A stretch of DNA of 64,000 nt from Ulva prolifera. Its lineage: Eukaryota > Chlorophyta > Ulvophyceae > Ulvales > Ulvaceae. A program made the translations under genes and the position numbers. Positions 38,701-49,700 of the stretch are shown here, piece by piece. The stretch is from the NCBI GenBank assembly GCA_023078555.1, contig CM041197.1, positions 1 to 64,000 on the forward strand. Direction: 5' to 3'. The notes under the pieces are model-generated. The model was given only the letters and a program-made list of their open reading frames with translations, did not search any database and was not told the origin of the DNA. Within the stretch, counting starts at the first letter, position 1. Each line of letters starts with the position of its first letter.

Positions 38701-38994
38701 GTGCCACCCAGGATTCGAGTTGGTTTGGGACTTCCTTGAGAAGGTGCGATTGAAGCTGCTGTGGGAGGGCCTACAGCGACTAGTGTTGTACCCATTTGTC
38801 TGCAGGAGGCAGCGAAACAGCGCCAACTGCGCACTATGCGCCACGGGATCGTCGTGATATTCTCCAAAAAGCAGTACCTGCACGCAGGGAGAGTGATGTA
38901 GGTGGCAGATATTCGTTGCATCCACTGCTGGAAAGCTCCGAAGCGTAATCGCTGTGTCGTCCGTGCACTGGCGTACATTGACCCCGCAGCCCAT
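35762..38994 (-). CDS. ChaN/DUF399-like haem-binding-domain protein, with long disordered insertion
   Basis: Two exons are modelled: 38,994-36,988 and 36,583-35,762 on the minus strand. The 404-bp phase-0 intron has acceptor TCTGCAG and the weak donor GTCGTG. The product is about 942 residues. The ChaN-like (Cofac_haem_bdg) domain is recognisable in pieces. LLFGEYHDDPVAH is near residue 42. ILSLEMFERDVQ and EYCAGTISSRDLL are at the end of exon 1. DYSALVDAAASAGARVVAANAPRR, RYVSLVGRRGLDAL, GLWDACMADSI and HVCGKFHMEGRLGIFERL are in exon 2. Between the first and second motifs lie about 550 residues rich in Ala, Pro and Ser. Bacterial ChaN binds haem and is linked to iron uptake; algal and plant relatives are little studied. 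The true start and further small introns in the insertion are uncertain. The gene is divergent from the mitochondrial carrier gene. Confidence 0.72.
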
Positions 38995-39866
38995 AGCAAT
39001 TACTGAAGGTTGAACTGTTAGTACATAGTAGAAGCTTTGCGCTTGTTGTCGCTCTACTCATCTGGCACGCGGGCAACAAGAAGGTCGCAGCCGTGGGACA
39101 GCGAAGCCCACATGACAGCCAGCGGCACCGCCATGGAACGAGTTAATGCAAACAGCCATATTCCTTAAATTTATAGAGTGAACGGCATCAGTTGTGATGC
39201 AAACTGTTTCAAATGGATTGTGACGCAGGCACGCGCTGGCAGGACACTGTCGAGCCGAAACACCAAGCAATGGCGATCCGATGAAAGCTACGACAACAGA
39301 TACATCACATAGTCCAATTGATCATTTCTGCGAGCCATGGTAAGGACGTCACCTCATGTTGCGAACATGCACTCGCCACTCGCCTCAGGTCCACTTGCGA
39401 CAACGAAGAAGATTCTATCGTGATATACCTACAGCTTCCGCCATTCGATGTGACCATTTAGAAATGAGCCGAGTCTGCAACAACGAGCATTGACGCAGAG
39501 CTGTTGCAGAGCTGGACAAGCCGCGCGACACGGAATACTTGATCAAAACCAGATATATCTCTATTGTTACCTGCCAGACAGCTCTACGGTGTCTTTGAGG
39601 AGGGCGCAGTCGTGTGCTGATGCAGTCACCACGCCAAATAGACGACATGAGCTGCACATGCGTGATCATGCATATGCGCAAACGCAGTGACGATTGGTGC
39701 GACAGGCTTGCCTAAGGCCGTGATCAGTGGACTGACCTCGGTAAACAGAAAAATTGCAAAAGGCCTAAACTATGCATGACCTATACACATAAACGTGGTA
39801 CAGGTGTCACAGCATCGATTATTTGTCCTGATTCGATGCCTTTTGAAATTTATTTGATTATACGTG

Positions 39867-39938
39867 ATGTGTCCCGCGAATGTGTCTAGCGGGGTATGTG
39901 AACCCCACTTGGGGGGGGTACACAGTGCCGGGACACAT
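39867..39938. repeat. Short inverted repeat, ATGTGTCCCG/CGGGACACAT
   Basis: Perfect 10-bp arms at 39,867-39,876 and 39,929-39,938 enclose about 52 bp that includes CCCCACTTGGGG. A third, direct CGGGGACACAT occurs about 20 bp beyond. It may be a foldback remnant or a regulatory dyad; no function is assigned. Confidence 0.45.
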
Positions 39939-40436
39939 TGCACGAGGACGCGACCGGGGACACATACCTTTGATTGACTGGAACATCATCGCGAAGCACA
40001 CCAGACCATCACTTTTGTCAACAATTGCCACATGTAGCATGCACGAGTGCTTTTCATTGTGGCCGAGCAGGTTCTGCAGTACGTGGTGCTGTTCACCAGT
40101 GCGACACCAAATCGCTGCTGAACACAGCACGCAATGTGACTGGTCACATGATGACTCACATCACCCTCGTCCGCCCCATGCGTCCTATTTCAGGCGCACT
40201 CCACTTAACACGGCCTAACCCACGCATGGCAGCATCGCACACTTCGAATAGTACATGACATCTGCGCGAAGATCGTGCACAGCTACAGTTCTGCTTTAAA
40301 ACTAGTCGGCGATAATATACTTCGCGTGTTGACTGCCTGCACAAGAATCTGTTGGTGCCGAGGTTGTCAGCTTCTCCAGCATTGCATCTGTCGAGACTGC
40401 GTCCTCTGACCCGCCGTCAGGACTTTGGCCGATCAG

Positions 40437-40442
40437 TATATA
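40437..40442 (+). promoter_or_regulatory. TATA-like box before the carrier gene
   Basis: TATATA lies 38 bp upstream of the ATG at 40,480. If used, the 5' untranslated region would be very short, so an upstream promoter is also possible. The start context AACCATG is favourable. Confidence 0.3.
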
Positions 40443-40479
40443 GCGCTCTTCCCTGCTGCTTAGTTGCATAGCATCAACC

Positions 40480-42971
40480 ATGCAGCCAGCGCAAGCGGGT
40501 TCCAGCATATTCGTGCATCAGAAGATGCTGCTGGAGTTGAGTACCAGTGGGACAGCAGTCTGCGCTGCCACTTTTTGCACTAATCCCATTGATGTCGTCA
40601 AAGTGCGTGTGCAGCTGGCATCTGCCGGGGTGGACGCATCGTCCGGTCTCACAGGCACTTGTTCGTCTATCCTCCGAAGCGAAGGTATGACAGCGCCAAA
40701 GGTAACACGGTACCTGAACGATGCAATTAAATTCTGCTGGATAGATGGGCTGCTAAATCTCGAACGCTTTGTTACACCACCATGTGTCCGAAAGGCGGGC
40801 AGGTTTGCGTCCGCAACGTCTGCTACTCCACACACCGCCTGCGACTCTGTAAGTCAGGCCCAATGAGATGAAGCGTGCCTACTCACCCTTCCTAAGTATT
40901 ATCTGCTATGTTCATTGCGACATCGGTGAGTCATGCGGGAGTGATCTGCCGCGGGTTGCAACCGCGCTGTCAACACCGGTGCATCGCAGAACCTGTACCG
41001 ACGCATCAGTTTCATGTAGGCGTTCTCGCTCTGTGGAAGGGCGTCGTGCCTGCGATGGCGCGGGGCCTGACGTATGGTGGTCTCAGGATCGGGCTGTACA
41101 CTCCGATCAAAGACAGCCTCTCAAATGGAGATAGCATCAGCTTGCAATCAAAGCTTGCAGCAGGATGCCTTTCTGGTGGACTCGCTGCTGCGATAACTAA
41201 CCCCATTGAGTTGGTGCGCTTCAAAAACCAGGCATGTTGAGTATCCTTGCTGTGTGTGCACACATAAGCTGTTGTGTTTGCAATAAAACGAATGTCCCAC
41301 ACGTCAGCCGTGCTCTGGCTGCGCTGACTACGTTCGTTGCATACATCATGGTTCATCACAACGTCTGCATTCATATGTCAGCATATGTGCTTTAGTATGT
41401 TGTAACGAGCTCGCCATCCGGTCCACAACCGAGTCCCGACTCTGATACACTGCTGTTGACCTCAGTTCATTTCCAAAACCGATGTCGCTCCATGATGTAG
41501 CATATGTAGCATACTTCCTCCAGCACAGTGTTTCCACTCTCCACGGTTCTGAGGTTATAGGTCTGAGGTGACATAAAAACTTGAGCTGTGCTTGTAAAAC
41601 CTGAAGGCGGACTGTTCTCAGTGACCCATGCTAAGCAGATTCATCCATGGCCTGGTCGAGCTCACTGTTGCGAGTGAATTGTTCGTGCATCTGTGCAAAG
41701 TCAAATGCCAATGTTCGGCCTTTCTGGGCCGTAGATCGTGCATGCGGGCGTGCATGTATCAACACAGTTGTTTTTTTGGGTGGTATCCCGCTCCAATACC
41801 ACATCAACAACATAAAATTGTGCTCAATCCTCTGACCTGCACGTATCAGCAGAGCACAGCAGACGCTGCCACTGCACAGTGTTTACAGTAGCACCCCAGG
41901 CCATGGGTCACCCGGGCCAAAGTCAGCATCGCCAGTGAGAATTTGTACCTCGGCAGAGGGCCATTCACACCGAACATGAGATGTCTGGATGTGATGCGCA
42001 GCAGCCACCTGCCGCCCGACTGCGTGTCGAGGCTGTACATTTCATGCAGGTAAAAACACGGCTCCAGGCAGCAGGCTGCCCGCCGTCGGCCACGGTGTCG
42101 TCCATCTCCCGCGGCATCATGGCAACCGATGGCGCGACCGGGCTGTGGCGGGGCACCGTGCCGGCCGCCGCGCGCGCCGCCCTCCTCACTGCGTCACAGT
42201 GTGTCACCTACGACGTCGTGAAGCAGACCCTTCGCAAGACGATGGCCGCTGATGACTCCTTCGGGCTTCAGGTGGCTACAGGTGTGCGCCGTTACATTGT
42301 GTATGGCCTGCGGAGAGCTGACAATGCAGTGGGTCTGCAACAAACGACACTTTGCAGTTTACCAGGTCGGCACGTGTGGCTGTGCCCAGGCGTTGGCAGC
42401 TCTATGTGTGCCATGCGGGATTGTGGTGGCTGTCGCGCCACACTCTGACTCTGAATGTTTGCGAACATACTTGCACCGCCGACCGCTCGCACGCTGCAGA
42501 ATGCACTGTATTGTATGCTGTCCATGGTACTTTCCCGCCGCTGCACGAGCCCGGCTCAGGCCGGAGGCCAGTTCCTGCAGACCATCGCATGAATTTGGTC
42601 AAGCTGGCCAGGCCACCCCATGCAGATGTTTAATGCACGTTGTTTCTGCTCTAAATCTGGATCAGGTCATGGTGATCGGAACAGGTTACTGACGTACCAT
42701 GCCTTGTCAAAAGTGGCTGTGGGGCGCAGGTGCTATCACGGGCGTCGTCACCACGACGGTGACTGCCCCAGCCGACGTCTTGAAGACCCGGATGTTTGCT
42801 TCAGCTGGCGGGGGTGTGCTGGAAGCCGCTCAGAAGCTGGTCGCAGAGGAGGGCGCCGGGGCGCTCTTCAAGGGCTGGATGGCCAACTACGTCCGCCTCG
42901 GGCCGCAGACGATGATCACCTTCCTCGTCGCCGAGCAGCTGAGGCGCGCCTTTGGCCTCGAGGCGCTGTGA
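40480..42971 (+). CDS. Mitochondrial carrier family protein (UCP/dicarboxylate-carrier type), four exons
   Basis: Model: exons 40,480-40,684, 41,020-41,213, 42,050-42,271 and 42,714-42,971, all introns GT-AG with phases 1, 0 and 0, giving 292 residues, the normal length of this family. All three tandem repeats carry both signatures. PIDVVKVRVQ (residue 36), PIELVKTRLQ (130) and PADVLKTRMF (226) are the Px[DE]xx[KR]x[KR] elements. EGVLALWKG, DGATGLWRG and EGAGALFKG are the second motif of each repeat. The second signature is split exactly by intron 2. Such proteins exchange small metabolites or protons across the inner mitochondrial membrane with six helices. TYGGLRIGLYTPIK in repeat 1 resembles uncoupling proteins and di/oxoacid carriers; the substrate cannot be read from sequence alone. 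The exon 4 acceptor (AAAAG before TGG) is the least certain junction. It is convergent with the downstream membrane-protein gene. Confidence 0.88.
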
Positions 42972-43137
42972 GTCCGTGTGGCAGCGGCGGAGCGCGCTAC
43001 ACAGCCTGCGCCTTGAATACGGAGTCGAGGCACCATGAGAATGTCTGAGCGCTGTGCACAGTCGGTTTCGGAAGCCGCGGGTGGAATCTGCGCTGCTCAT
43101 ATGAGCTGTGGCGGTAATAATGTTGGTGTGTGATGTG

Positions 43138-43173
43138 GCTGCCTGTGTCGCTGCCTGTGTCGCTGCCTGTGTC
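43138..43173. repeat. Three tandem 12-bp repeats (GCTGCCTGTGTC)
   Basis: Perfect triplication in the 326-bp gap between the convergent carrier gene and the membrane-protein gene. It is a small microsatellite-like expansion with no coding role. Confidence 0.9.
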
Positions 43174-43297
43174 GCGGGCGCCAGAGCCAAACCCAATAAG
43201 TATATGTAGTGTTCTTTTGAGGTAGCAGATATTTACGCAGTAGGGAGTATTCAGCAGAGTACTGGGGGCTCCAGGCATGGTGATGATTGCACCAGCC

Positions 43298-44748
43298 TCA
43301 GGCCACCTGCGGAGGCGGGGCCAGCTGATGGAAATAAGAAATAAACGCCCCCTGCTGGTAAGGCTTGTACGGGTGGAGCTGTTGCGACGTGTAGTCAGCA
43401 CACTGAGGGTGCCTATCAGCTGGAATCGTGTAGGTCACCGGTGAAGAACTGCATGTCGTTTCCAGTAGGCGCCTAATAGAGGCATCCACACGATATTTGC
43501 TTACAATCAGTCTGCATCCGCCCGCCGAGCCAATGCTATCGCATCTGACACTGCAGCCAACCGCCACGGGGACACCGTCATTTGCCATACCGCCGCCGTC
43601 CATGTGGCACAATGTCCTTGAATTTGCACAGAGGCGACCAGGTCACGCAATGTGTGGGAACCTGATGCATAGACAGCCTACACCAGTTCGCGTGGCCGCT
43701 GCTGTGGGGGATCGGGGGTCCTTCGCATCAGTTGGTGCCGGTGCTGGCCTGAGTGCAACCAATGTGTGAAGTGTTCCGGACATGATGTGCATGGCGTCAT
43801 ACGTCTGCACAAAATGAGCAGCCGCAGAATCACAGTCAATCGGCACTGTCCCCAGCTAGGTGCAGCTGAGCATACTGCATACCATTGCCCAAGGGTGTGC
43901 GCATGCGTAGCTGTCAAAATGGCAGTCATGTCCAAACGATATGCACTGTGTTACCAGGACAAAGGAAGCGAGGCAGGGAGCACCGCAGTCCTCCCACAGG
44001 GAAAGTACACACACTCACCACCAAAACAAACCGCAACACCGACCAACACACCTGTGCACCCGCACCCGCCCAGGCCGCAGCCAAATACACACAGGCCCCC
44101 ACACCCGCAATCACGCACAACTGCCCCCACTGGAACCGGTTCGCGTTGTGTGGACAGAGTGCCAGGCGATCTGCATATATGATGTATATCACCATGGCTG
44201 AGCAGGGCCAGGTTGTCTGTTCCATGCTCTTCCAGCCGCCTCGGATCCGTCAGTTGATCATCTGCTATGTCCAAGCCGGCCATTTAAACAATGTCAGGTA
44301 TTTCGAAGGAATCGAGCCTGAGAAAGTGTGCAGCAGCAGGCTGGAGCTATGTCTGCGTGAGTGATAGCTACTTCAGCTGGAAGACCCTAGCTGCATCCCC
44401 CGAGCTCATGCACAGCACATGGCCATGACAACACCGCGTGCCATGCATGCCTGAGGAACCGAATCGCAACATTTCCGAAAGATGTAGGCGCCAGTGCAAT
44501 CAGGAGCAGCTTGCCACTGACTGATTGCTGTCCTCAGCAACACGATTACTTCGGATAGGCCCACCTGCATGAAGGTCGATTCAATTGCCTTGCCTTTGTG
44601 GCATCTCCCCAGCAGTCTCAGATGCACTTGTCAGACGGTCACCCATCATAGAGAATGCAGGTATGACTGCAGTAATCGCAAGCAGGGCAAGGGCAGGACG
44701 AACGAGACATCGTAATGATTCCACCCAGAAGTAGCTGCCACAAACCAT
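43298..44748 (-). CDS. Unrecognised 166-residue multi-span membrane protein, four exons
   Basis: Model on the minus strand: 44,748-44,643, 44,170-44,019, 43,804-43,684 and 43,419-43,298. Introns are GT-AG (donors GTGACC, GTGAGT and GTGTAG; acceptors ATATGCAG, TTTGTGCAG and GATTCCAG) with phases 1, 0 and 1, and all four frames join without conflict. Hydrophobic segments lie at about residues 15-34 (CLVRPALALLAITAVIPAF) and 52-70 (LCVIAGVGACVYLAAAW), with further ones at 77-86 and 90-105 (MHIMSGTLHTLVAL). The C-terminal 60 residues are Pro-rich and soluble-looking (QQLHPYKPYQQGAF), probably a cytosolic tail. I do not recognise the family. The start ATG is the first in frame; an upstream exon cannot be excluded. 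It lies head to head, 71 bp away, with the small plus-strand model at 44,820. Confidence 0.5.
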
Positions 44749-44819
44749 CACCCGCACATGCACAGGCCACACACGGTTGCGATCGTGTTCATTGGCAGTC
44801 ACATATATCGCTGATTGCA

Positions 44820-45210
44820 ATGTCTCGATCTGTGAGAGTCAGCAGGCTGGTGAGGCAGCCAAAACTGCAAAGCCTGCATCAGACTAGCATCATTCGACAC
44901 TGGCAGCACCTATGTCGGCGAGAAAAAGACCATCGGCTGGTACAGTAATAATTTCCAACGACATGCCAGGTTGCATTCGAAACAGTGCTAGCAGGCAGTT
45001 ACGCTCGGTGTTATGCGTTGCTGTCTCGAACAGCATCATCGTCCAGTGCAGATACCTAGCTACTTCGACGTCGGCTCACTATATCCAAGCATACTTAAGG
45101 ACCAGCTCACGACATTGGTAGCGTTGTTTTGCGAGGCGGCGCTGTCACGGGCTGCTCGATCAAACCTGAGCGTCGATGTCGTGTACGACCAAGCGCTCAA
45201 CATATTTTGA
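44820..45210 (+). CDS. Possible small two-exon gene, 92 residues, unknown
   Basis: Exons 44,820-44,939 and 45,052-45,210 join in phase 0 across a 112-bp intron (donor GTACAG, acceptor CAGTGCAG). The first exon encodes a basic, acid-free N-terminus (MSRSVRVSRLVRQPKLQ) of mitochondrial-presequence type. The second encodes SYFDVGSLYPSILKDQLTTL, then an Ala-rich amphipathic stretch and a clear stop. DVGSLYPSI superficially recalls motif A of family B DNA polymerases, but nothing else of that family is present, so I do not make that call. The second exon could instead be the last exon of a longer gene. Confidence 0.3.
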
Positions 45211-46196
45211 ACATCTTCATTGCTAGAAAGTCCTTTTTTTCTCTCTCATGAAGTTGGCGTTCTGCGACCTGACCTGTGGCCGCTCAAGCGGAAGGTCTTG
45301 TCCCCAGCTGGATGGAGCAGAGCGCACTGCCTCTCTTCTCCCGGTCGAGAAATTGATGGTTAGTTGAAAGCAGTGCAAGCATGCATTACGCAGATCGTGC
45401 GTTGTGGACGCAGGCGTCGCGTCGTTTGCTGACCAGGCTGAAGAAGGCTAGGTGGGAATCCCCAGTAGCATACCTCCAGCTGCCATGTGAAGACCATGAT
45501 TACATATGTACTTCGCCTGGCCCATCTGCTGCTGGACACTCAGGCCTGGGCGCATTCATACTTCGCCTGCGCTAAGAGCTGCGGGTGACTGCAGCCTAGG
45601 AGATGAACAGTGGAAAGCTTCAACTGTGGGGCGCCGAGCTGTCACCTTCTAACGCAAGATTCAGCTAGTGGAGATGCTAGGGGTTGTTTCGCATCGCATA
45701 AGCACGACCGTGTACAGCGCCTCAAAAAAGATGGCGATGAAAAACCTGGGGTCCATGTACTAAGGTAGAAAGTTCACTGGTTGATGCTGTATCTTTGTCC
45801 ATGGCCACAGAGAGTCAGTCGCATGCATGACACAGCCTGAGGGCGCTATGACAGAGCAGGAGCTGCATCGTACCCCTCTATGATATCTGCATGATGTGAG
45901 TCAGATTGGATATTGGTTTGTACACCGGGCACACACCACTCACGTGTACATCGACGCGTTGCGACGCATTCTCTGCGCCATGCACGTAGCGATCGCATGA
46001 TCTGAGATAAAGCGACCATGGTACAGCTGCCCTAGATCCCTGCACTGCACATGCAGCTTGTCACCGGCTCAGTCGTCTAACATTCATGCTGAATCCAATA
46101 TGCACTCGCGGCGATTGGAGACGCATTAACACAGGTGTGTGCAGGACTGCCTGCCTAGGTCGCGGAGTTGGTGCACGTCATGATGGGAGAACAAAC
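45211..46196. other. Intergenic stretch with no supported gene
   Basis: About 1 kb with several short frames (for example at 45,381-45,575) but no family motif, consistent splice frames or repeats. A T-rich tract lies at 45,232-45,240, just after the small gene's stop. Confidence 0.5.
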
Positions 46197-46364
46197 GCTG
46201 GGAGAATAACACGGGGGATGTTTGCCGGGGGTCATGCACTCCAGCTACATGGTGGGACCATAGTGGACACGCAAAATCCACAGCGAGTTTGACACATTGG
46301 GGAAGGTTTCCAGTATCATCTCAGTCGATTTGGCACTCCTAGTGTCCGATCTCCGCGTTGGGGA
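46197..46364 (+). repeat. Interspersed repeat, copy 1 (interrupted by the copia element)
   Basis: Matches the repeats at 53.35 and 54.37-54.6 kb. Shared landmarks, in order, are GGGGGTCATGCACTCC at about 46,224, TTGGGGAAGGTTTCCAGTAT, then GATCTCCGCGTTGGGGA at the LTR boundary. The continuation GCCTCCCCAAC lies beyond the copia element at 52,945. The family is unclassified. Confidence 0.7.
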
Positions 46365-46710
46365 TGTCAGAAAAGCTATCATACGTGCAGGTCAGGACGC
46401 GCAGTCCTTGTTCAGGTCAGGTCAGGACAGCCAACATCTCATACCTGCTGCGCACAGAGGTAGAACCGAGAGATGTTGAAGGGAAGTGCTAGTACCGGGA
46501 AACAGTAAAGAGAATGGTTACAGATCTCAGTGTGCACATGCTTATATGCACACTGAACACTCAAGGTTACGGCGGGAAACCCTCGCACGATCTCTCTCAC
46601 TATATCGAGACAATCCTAACTGGCGGCTTACCCCTACACTGGATCCGCGGATCGTCCGTGCATGGGTGCACCTGTCACCACTGCTGCCCGCAGGCTCATG
46701 CATTGTGACA
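46365..46710 (-). repeat. 3' LTR of the copia element
   Basis: 346 bp, beginning TG and ending CA in either reading, identical by eye to 52,594-52,939. It contains short internal repeats (AGGTCAGGAC-type) and a TATAAGC motif on the element's sense strand. Confidence 0.95.
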
Positions 46711-46720
46711 CTCCCCCATA
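46711..46720 (-). other. Polypurine tract of the copia element
   Basis: Read on the minus strand this is TATGGGGGAG, directly before the 3' LTR, as expected for the plus-strand primer of an LTR retrotransposon. Confidence 0.75.
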
Positions 46721-46727
46721 AACCCTG

Positions 46728-49700
46728 CTAAGTCTCCACTAGCTGGAGTTTATTACGAACTTCTAACAAAGCAGGTCCGGGCAGCACTTTAGTAAACACA
46801 TCTGCTAACTGGTCAACAGTGCCCACCCATGCTACCTTAAGTTCATCCATCTGGACATATTCCCGCACTCGCAAGTGCCGCACACGAATGTGCTTGGATC
46901 TGTCAGTGGACACAGCATTCACAGCCAAGATATTGGCACTCTTATTGTCACCCCACAGAGTCGGCTTGTGTGGGACGAGTTTCAGATCGAGAAGCAACTG
47001 CTTTACCCACATCAACTCGTTGGCTGTTGCACTCATCGCGATGAGTTCAGCCTCTGTTGTATCCCCAGCCACTATACTCTGTTTCTTCGAACGCCAGAGA
47101 ACACAGTTCCCATGCACCCGAATAACCATACCAGACACGCTTTTCAGATCAGCAGAGTTCGCAAAATCTGCATCTGAATAAGCCTCTAACAAACACCCAT
47201 GTCCCTCAGAGCCTATAAACTTTATTCCTAAATTCTTTGTGGACTGCAGGTATCTCAGAACATGTTGCACGGCAGACCAATGTTCCTTTAAACTACTAGA
47301 CATGTGCCGGGCCAGGGCATGTGCCACATAGCTCAGGTCAGGTCGTGTCACTCCTGCAATATACTGGATGCTTCCTACAGCACTCATGAACCTGGAATGC
47401 TCAGCAGCACTGGCTTTCTCCAGGTCAGGATGCTCTTTCGCACTCCTTAGTTGTTGCCGCGGCACTAAGGGAGTGGGAGATTTACGACAGTCAGACATAC
47501 TGTACTTTTCAAGTAAGTTTCGAATTTTGTTTCGTTGTGTCATGATGATTGTTTTGGCCTTGCGATCACGCATGATCTCTGTGCCAAGTGCCCATGCAAG
47601 TTCACCTAAATCTCTGCCCTCAAATTTCGTGAGAATGATGTCGACAAGTTCTTGTAACCCCGCAGAGCTACTAAATATGAACAAGTCATCGACCCATAAG
47701 AAAATAAAGCAGCGACCAGATGTTCTGACATACAGTCCGGGATCACTTTGTGCGCACACAAATCCCATCTCAGCTAAGACCTTGATTAAAGCTTTATGCC
47801 ACTCGCGAGCAGCTTGCTTCAGGCCATACAGGGTTTTATGCAATCTCCAGACACGTGCTGTCCCGTCAGTGAAGAACGGGGGCTGTTCAACGAACACTTC
47901 TTCTTCTAGCTCACCATTCAGAAAAGCGCACTGAATGTCTATGTGTCTAATCTCTAAGTCTTCCTGAGCAGCAACTGACAGCAACACACGCAGTGTCGCA
48001 TAACTACCGACAGGAGACCAAGTCTCAAAAAAGTCTATACCTTCTACCTGAGAAAAACCACGAGCTACATATCGTGCCTTATACCGCTGAACCTCGCCAG
48101 CAGGCCCACGCTTGATCTTGAGCACCCATTTGCCCGAGATAGCCCGTTTGCCCGCAGGCAGATAGCACAACCCGAAGGTTCCGTGCTCACCCAGTGCATC
48201 TACCTCCTCCTGCATGGCGCGCAGCCATGCATCCCTGTCCGGACCCGCAAGTCCTTCCTTCATAGAAGGCATATCAGGGTCGGAGGAGGCCTTCTGCTTC
48301 CTGGCGGCAGCTGCTCGGCGCGACCCACGACGCTGAACACTCTGCTGCTCACCAGACTCCACATGCTGAGGCTTCAGGCCTGCACAGGACACTCCACAGT
48401 CAGCCGCGGCTGATGTGTCCTGGCTACAAGCTGAAACTTCAATAGCAGCAACAACTGTTTCACTACTAGCATTAGAGCCCGCAGGCTCATTCATATGCAC
48501 AGCTGCTACATCCGCAGCCAATGGAACAAGGCGTCTGCGTACAAGAGGATTGATTTTAATACGAGGTAAGGCAGCTGGAATGGCCCTCACCTCGTCAGGC
48601 AAATCAACCCCAACTGCGGCTGAGGGGTCCGGATCCTCTCCCCCTAATTCGGACCCGGTCTCCACCTCATCTGGCTCATCCTCCCAGAAGGGCCTCGGCG
48701 CCTCAGCTCCTCGCAAGGGCTGAGCAACTGCCCCCGCGCCAGATGCTGAGGCCGCTGCCGAATTACTTCCGGAACGGACCCGCTGAGCCTCCAGATTTTG
48801 ATGAGCCGCAGCTCTGTCATCATCTGAGACGGTGTAGTCCATGCGCTGTTCGTCATCGTCGTCATAGATGCCACGACTGTCATCATCGGACGGATCTTCC
48901 ATGTCGTCATCAGACGCACTGACAGACACTGGAATGGGGAACGCAACTTCTACACCAGGGTCGTGCAACACAGCATTGCGCGTGACAACATACCGCGCGG
49001 TGCGAGAGGGCGTGGCGACAGGGTGATGCACTTCGCCGTGAACACGAGGGGGAGCAGGGACGTCAGGGTGAGCAGCAGCTCTGGACATTGCACGCGTGCG
49101 ATGCAAAGCTGCTCTGGCTATTTCCGGCGTCGCCCTAGCAGGGTCACGTCGGATAATCTCCGCAGAGGAGCCAGCCCCAAATCGTGGAGAGTACGCAGTG
49201 GGATCAGGGTCAGGGTTGTCCTGCCGGAATGTCATTTCCATGACAGGAACCCTACCATGACCTGGGGGGGTGTGAAGCTGGTCACGCAGACGGCGCAACA
49301 CTCCCCCATCGTACGTGTGCTCTGCCGCGAAAGGAGGGACATCGGCGTCAGTCACACGCTCACCCTCATCGTCTGCCTCGAAAGCAACCGTATAGGAGTT
49401 CGCAAACTCCTTAGGTTCCCTCTTGTCCACAACGGCGGACGCATCGTACTTGCGTACGTGCCGGATCATCTGATCCGCAGTGCACATCACCTGACGCACA
49501 ACAAAAACCCTACCCCCAGGAACGTCCTGGGCGTACACACGCTGCATGCTGGGGCCTAACCCAGCCCCGACCCAGTATGCAGGCACACCCCGGGGGGACA
49601 ACTTCCGCAGCTTGTCATCCCTAGGGTATGCATATACTTCAACCCCCCATGGACGCTGCTGCCGCAGCAGATCTTGGAACACCTCAACGGAGGTGTCTCT

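Larger units (their letters stand above)
38995..40479. other. Divergent intergenic region, about 1.5 kb
   Basis: Lies between the ChaN-like gene (minus) and the mitochondrial carrier gene (plus), so it should hold both promoters, and perhaps an unrecognised 5' exon of the former. Short frames on both strands here show no family signature. A 10-bp inverted repeat lies at 39,867-39,938 and a TATATA at 40,437. Confidence 0.5.

Noticed and set aside
45052-45210. Family B DNA polymerase (DVGSLYPSI resembles motif A)
   Set aside because: No other polymerase motif lies upstream or downstream, and the frame ends about 40 residues later.
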